In this document: positions 37,230-46,061 of the stretch, piece after piece
Layout: each line of letters starts with the position of its first letter
Position numbering within the stretch: the first letter of the stretch is position 1
NCBI RefSeq assembly: GCF_000308855.1
Contig: NZ_BAGM01000201.1
Location: 1-46,061, forward strand
Direction: 5' to 3'
Source: Nocardia veterana NBRC 100344
GTDB lineage: Bacteria > Actinomycetota > Actinomycetes > Mycobacteriales > Mycobacteriaceae
Length of the DNA: 46,061 nt
Position numbers and translations under genes: made by a program
Notes under the pieces: generated by a model
What the model was told of the DNA's origin: nothing
Databases searched by the model: none
The model's input: only the letters and a program-made list of their open reading frames with translations

Positions 37230-40200
37230 TCACTCCTCCGGATCGGCCAAGCCGAGATCGCTGTCGATGTATGCGAACAGTTCGTCGTCATCGGTCGGCA
37301 CCGTCGATGCGAGTGCGGTGTCGAATCGCGCGGCGAGTCGGCGTATTCGGCGCACCGCCGCTCTGCCCTCGGCGCTGTCGGGGTCGAGTCCGGCCAATGC
37401 GGCCTCGAGTGCGTCCATCCGGTCCTGGAGGCCGGGTTCGGCGGCGCCATCGGTCGCCGGCAGGCAATCGTCGAGATATTCGGCGATCGATGCCGGGGTC
37501 GGGCGGTCGTAGGCGACCGTGGCGGGCAGGGCCACCCCGGTGGCCGCCACCAGGCGATTGCGCAGTTCCATCGCCGCCAGCGAGTCGAAGCCCAGATCCA
37601 GGAAACTGGCCTGTGCGTCGACCGGCTCGCCCCGGCCGAATCCCAGCACCGCGCCCACATGCGAGCACACCAGCTCCAGCACCGCGGTGCGACGGTCCTG
37701 GTCCGGCAGGCCCGCCAGCCGGGCAACCAATTCCGCTGTGACAGTGCCGTTCTCGCCCGGTGTCGCAGTCGAAGCACGAACCAGGCCCCGCACCGTCGAG
37801 GGCAGCACGCCGCCCAGCCCGGCCAGCTCACCGCTCAATCGGGCGGGGTCGAATCGGGCGGCCACCACGCGCGACCGATCGCTCGCCAACACCCGGTCCC
37901 ACAATTCGAGGGCTTCGGGCACACTCAATCCCACGAGCCCGCCGCGGCCCATCCTGGCCCGGTCGACGGCCCGCACCCCACCGGCCATACCGCCGGATAC
38001 ATTCCACAGCCCCCACCCGATCGATCGGGCCGCCGATCCGCGACCGCGCCGGTAGTGTGCGAGCGCATCGAGAAACGCGTTGGCCGCGGCATAGTTCGCC
38101 TGTCCCGGCGAGCCGACGGTGCCGGCGACCGACGAGAACAGCACGAACTCGTCCAGCCCGAGGCCCTGTGTCGCCTCGTGCAGATGCCACGCGCCGTCCA
38201 CCTTCGACCGCAACACCGTGGCCACCCGGTCCGGCGACAGGGCACCGATCATGTCGTCGTCCAGCACGCCCGCGGTGTACAGCACGGCCGAGAGCCGGCC
38301 CACCTCCGAACACACCCACTTCACCAGCCGCCGCACCTCCGCTGCGACGGTCACGTCACAGGTCGCGCCGCGCAGTCGGACGCCGGTACCGGCCAGATCG
38401 TCGGCCGGATCCGTGGTCACGCCGCCGGACCGGGAAGCCAGCACGACATCCCGGACCCCGTACTCGGTCACCAGATGCCGCACCACGATTCCCGCCAGCT
38501 CGCCCCCGCCGACCACCAGCACCACACCATCGAACGGGTGGCCCGACGACCGCACCGGTGCGGCCGAATGTTCCTGTGGCCCAGCCGTATCCCGTTCGTC
38601 GCGGTGGGGAGACGAACTCCGGTGCTCGTCGGCGGGCAGCAGCCGCGGCGCCCACAGGCCAGAATCACGCAGCGCTACTTCCGATTCCGTTCCGGAGACG
38701 ACCGCGGCCAAGGCCGAACGCACGTCACCACCCGAGATATCCAGCAGTGCGAGGCGACCCGGATACTCCAGCTGCGCCGTCCGCACCAGACCGGCCACAC
38801 CGGACTGTGCCAGACCGGCGGCATCCATCGCGGCGTCGCCCGCTGCGGGTACGGTCACCGCGCCGGACGTCATCAGCACCAATCGAGCTGCCCCCAGCCC
38901 GGCGGCGGCCACCCACTCCTGCACGATGGCGAGCGCGCCCAGTACCGAATTCCGCACCCCCTCGGCCACATCGATCGCACGGCCCGAGTCGGCACCGGCC
39001 GGCCCCCAGCACGGCGCTACCACGGCGACCGGTGCCCGCGCCCCCGCCCCCACCGCCTCGGCCACACCGGCGACATCGGGGAACCATCGATCCACGACAC
39101 CGGCGCCCCAGCCTCCCGAGCGATTCGGGTCACCGATTCCCCACACCATCTCCGGGGCGCCCGAAACCGGCGCGACCCGAACCCATGTCGTCTCGAACAG
39201 CGCGGCCCGGCCGCTCAGGGCGGCCACCTGGTGGCGCGAGACCGCAACGAGCGCAACGGCATCCACCGCACCGACGGGAGTACCGGCCCGGTCCGTGAGC
39301 GTTATCGAGACCCGGTCCCCGTTCCGGCGCATCCGGACCCGCAAACTCGTCGGTGGGCCGTCCGGCAGCGACACTCCCGTGAACGACATCGGGAGCCACA
39401 GCCTTTCCGGGTCCACATCCGCCGGCACCTCCGACCCGTCCGCCCCGGCCACCGACACCGCCCAGGCATGGAGTGCGGCATCGAACAGCGCCGGATGCAC
39501 ACCGAAACCCGAGACCTCGAGTCCCGGCACCTCGATCTCGGCGCACACCTCGTGCGGACCACACCACCAGACGTGGTGCACGCCGCGGAAGGACGGTCCG
39601 TAGTCGTATCCGAGCTGTGCCAGGCGGTGATAGCCGCGGTCGGCGTCGGCCGCGACGGCTCCCTCCGGTGGCCAGGTCCCGTCGAGTCGTTCCAGTTCGG
39701 CGCTGTCTGCGGTGACGGTCCCGGAGCAATGTCGCACCCAGCCCGAATCGCCACCGGCCGGATCCTCGGCCCGGCCGTCGTCGGGTCGGGAGTAGATCGA
39801 CACCGGCCGCCGGGTCGCACCTGCTCCGATCACCACGCGGACCAGAACACCGCCGTCCGACAGGGTCAGCGGCTCCTCGAGCAGCAGTTCCTCGATTCGC
39901 GGGAACCCGGCGAAACGCCCTGCGGTCGAAGCCAATTCGACGAAACCGGTGCCGGGGAACAAGACCGACCCGAAGACGGCATGGTCGGTCAGCCACGGGT
40001 GCGTGGTCGCCGACAGGCGGCCGGTGAAGACCGTATCTCCGCCCGGTACGTCCAGGACCGCACCCAGGACCGAATGCCGTACCCCGGTCAGGCCCAGGCC
40101 GGCCGGATCCGTCGCGTCGCCTACCCGAGTCGGTGGATATACCCAGAACCGTTGGCGCTGAAAGGCATACGTCGGCAGGTCGACCGTGCGCGCACCGGTC

Positions 40201-42842
40201 CCGGCATAGAACCCCGCCCAGTCCACCGGGACCCCGTGGCAGTACGCCCGAGCGACACAGTCCACCAGGGTCGCGACCTGATCCTTGTTCCGGCGCTGCG
40301 TGGTCAGTACGACCGCGTCGTCCCCGACGATGCGCGAGATCATCGGCGCCAGCGCCGCGTCCGGCCCCACTTCCACGAACCGCGCGGCGCCGCCCTGGGC
40401 GGCGGACCGGATCCCGTCGGCGAACCGCACCGTATCGCGCACGTGCCGCACCCAGTATTGCGGATCGAGGAACAGATCCGATTCGAGCCGCCCGGTGACG
40501 TTCGAGACGAGCGGTAGGCGCGGCAGGGTGCGGGTCACGTCGCGGCACTCCGTCTCGAACTCGGCAAGCATCGGCTCGACCATCCGCGAGTGAAAGGCGT
40601 GCGATACGTCGAGCCGCCGGACCCGGGTGCGGGTACCCCAGTGTCGTGCGACCTCCTCGATCGCATCGACAGACCCGGACACCACCACCGAGCCGGGCGC
40701 GTTCACCGCAGCCACCGACACACCGGACGGAAGCTCGCCCACCACAACGCTTTCCGCTGCTTCGATCGCCAGCATCGCCCCACCAGGCAACCCCGCCATC
40801 AACCGGGCCCGCGCACGGACCAACCGCACCGCATCCCGCAACGAGAACACACCCGCCACATGCGCTGCGGCGATCTCACCGATCGAATGCCCAACCAACA
40901 CATCCGCCACCACCCCCCACGACTCCAACAACCGGAACAATCCGACTTCCACCGCGAAGACCGCCAACTGCGTATTGCCCGTCGCATCCACATCGGTAGC
41001 AGGACCGAACAACCACTCCGGATCACAAACCTCACCAACCACCTCGGCAAACACCGGAAAACACTCGAACAACTCCCGCCCCATACCCGACCACTGCGAC
41101 CCCTGGCCCGGAAAAACGAATACCGTCTGTCCGGTGGCCGCGCGAACGGGATCGGTCTCGTACTTGCCGCTCCCGTCCGCACCCGCGAAGATCACCGATC
41201 GCCACGGCAGCTGTGCCCGCGTCGTCGCCAGCGACCAGCCGATGTCCACGGCGGTCACGCCGCCGGGATTCGTCTCGACCCAGGTCCGCAACCGCTCCTT
41301 CTGCGCCGCAAGGGCATCCGCCGATCGGCCCGACACCGGCCACGGAACCACCGGCAGGCCGGCCGCGGCCGGCAGGGCACCGGCAGGTGAATCGGCCGCT
41401 TCCGGGTTGCGCTCCACGGCCTCCGGCCTGCTCGGCCGAGGCCACGATCGCGGTTGTTCGACTTCGGTGGCGGTGGCCTCCTCCAGAATGAGGTGCGCAT
41501 TGGTGCCGCTGATCCCGAACGACGACACACCGGCCCGTCGCGGTCGCTGCGAGGACGGCCACTCCCGTGCGCCGCTCAGCAGTTCCACCGCGCCCGAGCT
41601 CCAATCCACGTGCGGGGTAGCGGTATCCGCGTGCAGTGTGCGTGGTAATACCTTGTGCCGCATGGCCTCAACCATCTTGATCACCCCGGCGACACCCGCC
41701 GCAGCCTGGGTGTGGCCCATATTGGATTTCACCGAACCCAACCACACCGGGTGATCCCGGTCCTGCCCATAGGTCGCCAGCAACGCCTGCGCCTCTATCG
41801 GATCCCCGAGAGTGGTCCCGGTGCCATGGCCTTCGACCACATCCACATCAGCCGGCCCCAGCCCGGCGTTCGCCAACGCCGCCCGAATCACCCGCACCTG
41901 CGACGGACCATTCGGCGCCGTCAAACCATTCGACGCACCATCCGAATTCACCGCCGACCCACACACCACCCCCAACACCCGACGACCCCGAGCACGCGCA
42001 ACCGACAACCGCTCCAACACAACAACCCCCGCACCCTCACCCCACCCCACACCATCAGCACCCGCACCGAACGACCTACACCGACCATCCGGCGACAAGG
42101 CCTGCTGCCGAGAGAACTCGACGAAGACCGACGGTGTCGCCAACACCGTCACCCCGCCCGCCAACGCCAGATCGCACTCCCCGGCACGCAGTGCCTGACA
42201 CGCTTGGTGAATCGCCACCAGCGACGACGAACACGCCGTATCCACCGACACCGCCGGCCCCTCCAGACCCAGCGCATACGCCACCCGGCCCGACACCACG
42301 CTCGCCATACCGCCCGTACTCAGATACCCCGCCAATTCGCGCCGTTGCTCACCGGTGGCGGCCACGAATCCGTAGTCGTGGTACATGACCCCGGCGAACA
42401 CACCCGTACGACTCCCCCGCAACGACAACGGATCGATCCGAGCATCCTCCACACCCTCCCACGCCACTTCCAGCAACACCCGCTGCTGCGGATCCATCGC
42501 CAACGCCTCCCGCGGACCCACACCGAAAAACCCCGCATCGAAATCACCCGCGTCGTAGACGAATCCGCCTCGCGGCGCATACGAGCGATCGTCCACCTCC
42601 CAGCCGCGATCGACCGGGAACTCGCCCACCACATCCCGGCCCTCGGCGACCACCTCCCACAAACCGCCGCGCGACACCACGCCACCCGGAAAGCGGCAAC
42701 CCACACCGATGATCGCGATCGGCTCGGATCGGGCCGCGACGAGTGCGCGATTCTCCGCCCGCAGACGTTCGGCCTCGGTGATCGACTTCCGGAGTGCGTC
42801 GATGATCTGCTGCTGTTGCCCGGACATCGGTTCCTGGTTCAT
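37230..42842 (-). CDS. Type I PKS, single module KS-AT-DH-KR-ACP
   Basis: A 1870-residue enzyme. The N-terminal docking region (QQQQIIDALRKSITEAERLR) is of a different class from that of the 1561-residue PKS. Then KS (C204), AT (S653 GHSIG, HAFH at 748-751: malonyl), DH (H954 in DHAVFGSVLFPG, D1121 in HPALFDAALH), KR, ACP (S1754 in LGFDSLAAM) and C-terminal helices ending TDDDELFAYIDSDLG. The KR keeps Ser, Tyr1584 and Asn and an LDD motif, but the NADPH loop reads VGGGELAG (from residue 1444) instead of TGGTGGLG and is one residue shorter, so reduction may be impaired. The ATG follows the upstream PKS stop by 1 nt; the next PKS starts 6 nt after its own stop. The KS and AT coding DNA is unusually G/T-rich on the coding strand at about 40,790-41,110 and 41,660-42,580. 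Confidence 0.96.
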   Translation of the reverse strand: MNQEPMSGQQQQIIDALRKSITEAERLRAENRALVAARSEPIAIIGVGCRFPGGVVSRGGLWEVVAEGRDVVGEFPVDRGWEVDDRSYAPRGGFVYDAGDFDAGFFGVGPREALAMDPQQRVLLEVAWEGVEDARIDPLSLRGSRTGVFAGVMYHDYGFVAATGEQRRELAGYLSTGGMASVVSGRVAYALGLEGPAVSVDTACSSSLVAIHQACQALRAGECDLALAGGVTVLATPSVFVEFSRQQALSPDGRCRSFGAGADGVGWGEGAGVVVLERLSVARARGRRVLGVVCGSAVNSDGASNGLTAPNGPSQVRVIRAALANAGLGPADVDVVEGHGTGTTLGDPIEAQALLATYGQDRDHPVWLGSVKSNMGHTQAAAGVAGVIKMVEAMRHKVLPRTLHADTATPHVDWSSGAVELLSGAREWPSSQRPRRAGVSSFGISGTNAHLILEEATATEVEQPRSWPRPSRPEAVERNPEAADSPAGALPAAAGLPVVPWPVSGRSADALAAQKERLRTWVETNPGGVTAVDIGWSLATTRAQLPWRSVIFAGADGSGKYETDPVRAATGQTVFVFPGQGSQWSGMGRELFECFPVFAEVVGEVCDPEWLFGPATDVDATGNTQLAVFAVEVGLFRLLESWGVVADVLVGHSIGEIAAAHVAGVFSLRDAVRLVRARARLMAGLPGGAMLAIEAAESVVVGELPSGVSVAAVNAPGSVVVSGSVDAIEEVARHWGTRTRVRRLDVSHAFHSRMVEPMLAEFETECRDVTRTLPRLPLVSNVTGRLESDLFLDPQYWVRHVRDTVRFADGIRSAAQGGAARFVEVGPDAALAPMISRIVGDDAVVLTTQRRNKDQVATLVDCVARAYCHGVPVDWAGFYAGTGARTVDLPTYAFQRQRFWVYPPTRVGDATDPAGLGLTGVRHSVLGAVLDVPGGDTVFTGRLSATTHPWLTDHAVFGSVLFPGTGFVELASTAGRFAGFPRIEELLLEEPLTLSDGGVLVRVVIGAGATRRPVSIYSRPDDGRAEDPAGGDSGWVRHCSGTVTADSAELERLDGTWPPEGAVAADADRGYHRLAQLGYDYGPSFRGVHHVWWCGPHEVCAEIEVPGLEVSGFGVHPALFDAALHAWAVSVAGADGSEVPADVDPERLWLPMSFTGVSLPDGPPTSLRVRMRRNGDRVSITLTDRAGTPVGAVDAVALVAVSRHQVAALSGRAALFETTWVRVAPVSGAPEMVWGIGDPNRSGGWGAGVVDRWFPDVAGVAEAVGAGARAPVAVVAPCWGPAGADSGRAIDVAEGVRNSVLGALAIVQEWVAAAGLGAARLVLMTSGAVTVPAAGDAAMDAAGLAQSGVAGLVRTAQLEYPGRLALLDISGGDVRSALAAVVSGTESEVALRDSGLWAPRLLPADEHRSSSPHRDERDTAGPQEHSAAPVRSSGHPFDGVVLVVGGGELAGIVVRHLVTEYGVRDVVLASRSGGVTTDPADDLAGTGVRLRGATCDVTVAAEVRRLVKWVCSEVGRLSAVLYTAGVLDDDMIGALSPDRVATVLRSKVDGAWHLHEATQGLGLDEFVLFSSVAGTVGSPGQANYAAANAFLDALAHYRRGRGSAARSIGWGLWNVSGGMAGGVRAVDRARMGRGGLVGLSVPEALELWDRVLASDRSRVVAARFDPARLSGELAGLGGVLPSTVRGLVRASTATPGENGTVTAELVARLAGLPDQDRRTAVLELVCSHVGAVLGFGRGEPVDAQASFLDLGFDSLAAMELRNRLVAATGVALPATVAYDRPTPASIAEYLDDCLPATDGAAEPGLQDRMDALEAALAGLDPDSAEGRAAVRRIRRLAARFDTALASTVPTDDDELFAYIDSDLGLADPEE
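40151..40212. repeat. 62-bp near-identical repeat, copy 1
   Basis: It matches 45657-45718 at 61 of 62 bases. It encodes the end of the AT (AGTGARTVDLPTYAFQRQR) in the 1870-residue PKS. Near-identity over silent sites suggests recent recombination or duplication between modules. Confidence 0.9.
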
Positions 42843-42843
42843 C

Positions 42844-45800
42844 TCAGGCCTCCGCCTCGTAGCGGGCGGCGAATTCGATCAATTGCCCGGCATCCATCTC
42901 CGCGATCGCGTTCAGATCGGCGGGCGAGGCATCCGCTGCCTTTTCCCCGTCGTGTGCCTTTGCACCGTCGTGATTGCCCGACAGGCCGCTCAGGAGTTCG
43001 ACGATTCCGGCCCGGCGCAACTCCGCGAGCGGAACCGACCGCAATGCGTGACGCAGGTCCTCATCCGTCATCTCCAGCGCTGCCGGCGCCGCTTCGACCA
43101 CCACCTGGTCGAGCAGGTATCGCGCGATCGCGGCGGGTGTCGGATGATCGAAAGCCACCGTGACCGGCAGCGTGATACCGGTCGCCTGCGCGATACCGTT
43201 GCGCAGTTCGATTCCCGCCAGCGAATCGAAGCCCAGGTCCTGGAAGGACTGGTCCGGTTCGACCGCCTCCGGTCCGGCGTATCCGAGTGCCGCGGCGGCC
43301 CGCGCTCGAACCAGATTCAGCACATGCGATTCCCGTTGCCGCTCGGTGAGCCCGGCCAGTTCCGCCGCCAGCGACGCCTGCGGAGCCGCGGTCGGTGTGT
43401 CACCGATCAGACTGCGCAGCATCGGATGCAACCGGCCGTTGCGCGCTGCGGCACGCAACCCGGGGAAGTCCAGCTTCACGGGGGCCACGACCGGTGCGCC
43501 GGTGGCCATCGCGGCGTCGAACAGCGCCGAACCCTCTGCGGGTGTGAGCGGATGCAAACCCAGCCGGTCGCGGATAACCCGGGCCAGGCGGGCGAATTCG
43601 GCCGGATCGGCGGCCCCGGCCATCCCCGCCTCGGCGTCCCACAATCCCCACGCGAGTGAGGTGCCGGCCAGGCCGCGCGCGCGTCGGCTGCGGGCAAGCT
43701 CGTCCAGCACCGCATTCGCCGCGGCGTAATTGCCCTGTCCGGCCCCACCCAGGAGCGGTGCCGCCGAGGAGAACAGGACGAACGCCGACAGATCGAGGTC
43801 GCGGGTGGCTTCGTCGAGATACCAGGCCGCATCCACCTTGGGGCGCATCACTCGATCGAGCTGATCGGTGGTGAGGGTTTCGATCGTGCCGTCGGCGAGT
43901 ATGCCCGCCGCGTGCATCACCGCCGTGAGCCGCGGAATCGAGCCGATCAGCTCGTGTACGGCGGCCCGTTCGCAAACATCCGCGGCCACCACATCTACTG
44001 TGGCACCGGCACTTTCGAGATCGCTGCGCAATCGTGCCACGCCGTCCGCGTCCGGACCGCGCCGCGAGGCCAGAACCAGGTGGCGCACCCCGTGTTCGGT
44101 GACCAGATGCCGGGCCAGTACCGCGCCGAGGCCGCCGGTCCCACCGGTGATCAGCACGGTGCCCTCGCCGAAATCGACCGGACGATGCGCCGATTCGGTT
44201 CTGACGAGCCGTTCGGTGAACAGGGCCCGGCCTCGCACGGCCAGGCGAGGTTCCGGTATCGACAGCAGCTCCGGCCAGTCCGGGGTGGCCCGCTCGTCGA
44301 CGTCCACGCTGGTCACCCGGCCCGGGTACTCGGCCTGGACGCTGCGTAGCAGACCCGAGAGCGCAGCCCCGGCCGGGGAGCCCGACGCCGGGTCACCGAT
44401 CCCGAATGCGTTCCGGGTCAAGACGATCAGGCGCCCGGTCGAGGCACCGGGCGCCGCGAACCATTGCTGGAGTCCGTGCAGAAGTTCCGCGACGGCGGCG
44501 CGGACGGCTGCAGGGCCGTCCGCCGCCACCTCGGGTGCGGCGCAGAGGACGACAGGCGGCCACGGCGCACCCGATGCGGCGACGGCCGCTGACAGTTCGG
44601 CGATCCCGGCATAGCGGCCGTCGACCTCGAGTCCCGCGAGGCAGTCGGCGGGCACCTCACCCACAACCGTGGCCCGCGGCACGACCGACGAGCCTTCGGG
44701 TGTCGCGACAGGTTGCCAGACAGGTGTGAGCAGAACGTCCGCGGCCCCGCCGGAGCGCAGCATGGCCGCATCCGCCCGACGCACCTCCAACCGCTCCATC
44801 GACCACACCGCGCGGCCGGCGCCGTCCCACGCCGTCAGATGCGTCACGCCGCCGTCGGCGACCCGTATCCGCACCCGCACCCGCTCGACTCCACGCCGGA
44901 ATACGCGCACGCCGCGAAAGACGAAGGGCAGCAATACACCGCCATCGGATGCTGGTCCGACACCCTGGGCGATCACCGGGTGGAAGGCGGCATCGAAGAT
45001 CGCCGGGTGCACACCGAAATTCCGGCCGCGCGCCCGCTCCGGCAGTTCGATCTCGCTCCAGACCTCCGCGTCCTGCCACCACACAGCGCGCACGCCCCGG
45101 AAGCCGTCCCCGTACTCGAATCCCACCTTCGCCAGGTCCTCGTAGCAGCCCTCCGCCGATGCGGCCGTCGCACCGTGGGGTGGCCACGGCTCGGGGGCGT
45201 CCGCCGCCGGGGCGCCAGCGGTACTCAGCACACCGTGCGCGTGGCGTACCCACCCGGCAGCCTCGTCGTCGGCGTCGTCCACGCAAGGGCGGGAAAAGAC
45301 GCTCACCGGGCACATCCCGGACGGGTCCGGGGCGGCGACGCGCACCTGGACCGTCACCGCGACGTCGCGGTCGAAGACCAGCGGGGCCTCCAGCGCCAGC
45401 TCCACGACATCCGGCCGCCCGACGAGTTGTCCTGCGGCGCCGGCCAATTCGACCAGACCCGTGCCGGGGAGCAGGACCGATCCGAGCACCACATGGTCGG
45501 CCAGCCACGGCTGCGCGGCGATGGCCAGGCGACCGGTCACGAGCGTCTCCCCGGTGTCGGCCACCGACACCGCCGCCGCCAGCCACGGGTGCTGGACACC
45601 GTCCAGTCCCATGCCGCGCACATCGGTGGGAACCATCGCCGCGGTGGGCCAATAGCGTTGGCGCTGAAAGGCATACGTCGGCAGATCGACCGTGCGCGCA
45701 CCGGTCCCGGCATAGAACTTCCGCCAGTCCACCCCGACGCCGTGGCAGTACGCCTCGGCGAGCCCGCGGATCACTTCGGCCACCTGATCCCGGCCGCGGC

Positions 45801-46061
45801 GCTGCATGGCCACCACGGCGGCATCGGGGCCGACGATGCGCGAAATCATCGGTGCCAGAACGGCATCCGGCCCGATCTCGATGAATCGGGTTCCGCCGAG
45901 GGCGCGGGCCGCTTCAATTCCGTCGGCGAATCGCACGGTTTTCCGTACGTGCTCGACCCAGTACCCGGGATCGGTGAACAGTTCGGTCTCGATGGCTCCG
46001 GTGACGTTGGAGACGAGCGGTATGCGCGGCAAGTTCAGGGTCACCTCGCGACACACCGTCT
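42844..46061 (-). CDS. Type I PKS, partial: end of AT, then DH-KR-ACP
   Basis: The 5' end is beyond the window; the frame is open to the edge (TVCREVTLNLPRIPL is mid-AT sequence). Visible: the AT C-terminal part (its specificity motif is off-window), DH with His in ADHVVLGSVLLPG (codon 45493-45495) and Asp in HPAIFDAAFH (44992-44994), KR with TGGTGGLG, LAD in place of LDD, and Tyr (43726-43728) in GQGNYAAAN, then ACP with Ser (43222-43224) in LGFDSLAGI. The C-terminal region (LRSVPLAELRRAGIVELL, then AEMDAGQLIEFAARYE) is a docking type differing from the DELF-ending class. The module should give a double bond. Any start inside the window is artificial. Confidence 0.95.
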   Translation of the reverse strand, partial: TVCREVTLNLPRIPLVSNVTGAIETELFTDPGYWVEHVRKTVRFADGIEAARALGGTRFIEIGPDAVLAPMISRIVGPDAAVVAMQRRGRDQVAEVIRGLAEAYCHGVGVDWRKFYAGTGARTVDLPTYAFQRQRYWPTAAMVPTDVRGMGLDGVQHPWLAAAVSVADTGETLVTGRLAIAAQPWLADHVVLGSVLLPGTGLVELAGAAGQLVGRPDVVELALEAPLVFDRDVAVTVQVRVAAPDPSGMCPVSVFSRPCVDDADDEAAGWVRHAHGVLSTAGAPAADAPEPWPPHGATAASAEGCYEDLAKVGFEYGDGFRGVRAVWWQDAEVWSEIELPERARGRNFGVHPAIFDAAFHPVIAQGVGPASDGGVLLPFVFRGVRVFRRGVERVRVRIRVADGGVTHLTAWDGAGRAVWSMERLEVRRADAAMLRSGGAADVLLTPVWQPVATPEGSSVVPRATVVGEVPADCLAGLEVDGRYAGIAELSAAVAASGAPWPPVVLCAAPEVAADGPAAVRAAVAELLHGLQQWFAAPGASTGRLIVLTRNAFGIGDPASGSPAGAALSGLLRSVQAEYPGRVTSVDVDERATPDWPELLSIPEPRLAVRGRALFTERLVRTESAHRPVDFGEGTVLITGGTGGLGAVLARHLVTEHGVRHLVLASRRGPDADGVARLRSDLESAGATVDVVAADVCERAAVHELIGSIPRLTAVMHAAGILADGTIETLTTDQLDRVMRPKVDAAWYLDEATRDLDLSAFVLFSSAAPLLGGAGQGNYAAANAVLDELARSRRARGLAGTSLAWGLWDAEAGMAGAADPAEFARLARVIRDRLGLHPLTPAEGSALFDAAMATGAPVVAPVKLDFPGLRAAARNGRLHPMLRSLIGDTPTAAPQASLAAELAGLTERQRESHVLNLVRARAAAALGYAGPEAVEPDQSFQDLGFDSLAGIELRNGIAQATGITLPVTVAFDHPTPAAIARYLLDQVVVEAAPAALEMTDEDLRHALRSVPLAELRRAGIVELLSGLSGNHDGAKAHDGEKAADASPADLNAIAEMDAGQLIEFAARYEAEA
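45657..45718. repeat. 62-bp near-identical repeat, copy 2
   Basis: Partner of 40151-40212 (61 of 62 identical), at the same AT-end position in the edge-truncated PKS. Confidence 0.9.

Overview
The window is high-GC DNA of an actinomycete. A Nocardia or close relative fits best: RibH2-type lumazine synthase, CysO-like sulfur carrier, actinobacterial TetR regulators, and a modular type I polyketide synthase (PKS). The genus is inferred from gene content and style only.

Left part (about 1-18,030): short accessory and housekeeping-like units on both strands. In order: a TetR regulator behind a palindromic operator; a long gap with an inverted repeat; a cytochrome P450; a small coupled pair ending in a membrane protein; two overlapping DJ-1/PfpI genes, one frameshifted; a decayed methyltransferase; a hypothetical protein and an SRPBCC-like protein; an alpha/beta-hydrolase remnant beside a sugar-phosphate-isomerase-like gene; a TetR gene divergent from a DUF2867 - DUF6463 - lumazine synthase operon, with two matching 18-bp operators between them; a secreted esterase; a PEBP protein; a serine hydrolase with an unusual N-terminal domain; an NTF2-like protein; a small membrane protein; a ThiS/MoaD-type carrier; and a flavin monooxygenase convergent with the PKS. 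At least three loci here are broken or remnant genes.

Right part (18,070-46,061, all minus strand): one PKS operon, entering from beyond the right edge. In transcription order: a PKS cut by the edge (end of AT-DH-KR-ACP); a one-module PKS (KS-AT-DH-KR-ACP); a one-module PKS (KS-AT-KR-ACP); a crotonyl-CoA carboxylase/reductase homologue; and a 4406-residue PKS (KSQ-AT-ACP, then two KS-AT-DH-KR-ACP modules). Gaps between genes are 1-6 nt, so translation is probably coupled.

How it should work: the last gene carries the loading module. Its KS has Gln for Cys (KSQ) and its AT has the methylmalonyl motif YASH, so a propionyl starter is expected. Gene order is therefore not synthesis order. Docking ends suggest: 4406-aa protein -> unseen protein(s) -> edge-truncated protein -> 1870-aa protein -> 1561-aa protein. 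The 1561-aa protein has no C-terminal docking region and no thioesterase, so it looks like the terminal module. It has a dead KR and an AT with GAGH, close to the AGH signature of ethylmalonyl-type ATs, which matches the neighbouring Ccr gene. The KR one module earlier has a damaged NADPH motif. The complete reducing modules have DH and KR but no ER, so the chain should be polyene-like, ending in one or two unreduced keto units with an alkyl branch. That end could close to a 3-alkyl-4-hydroxy-2-pyrone. This product idea is inference.
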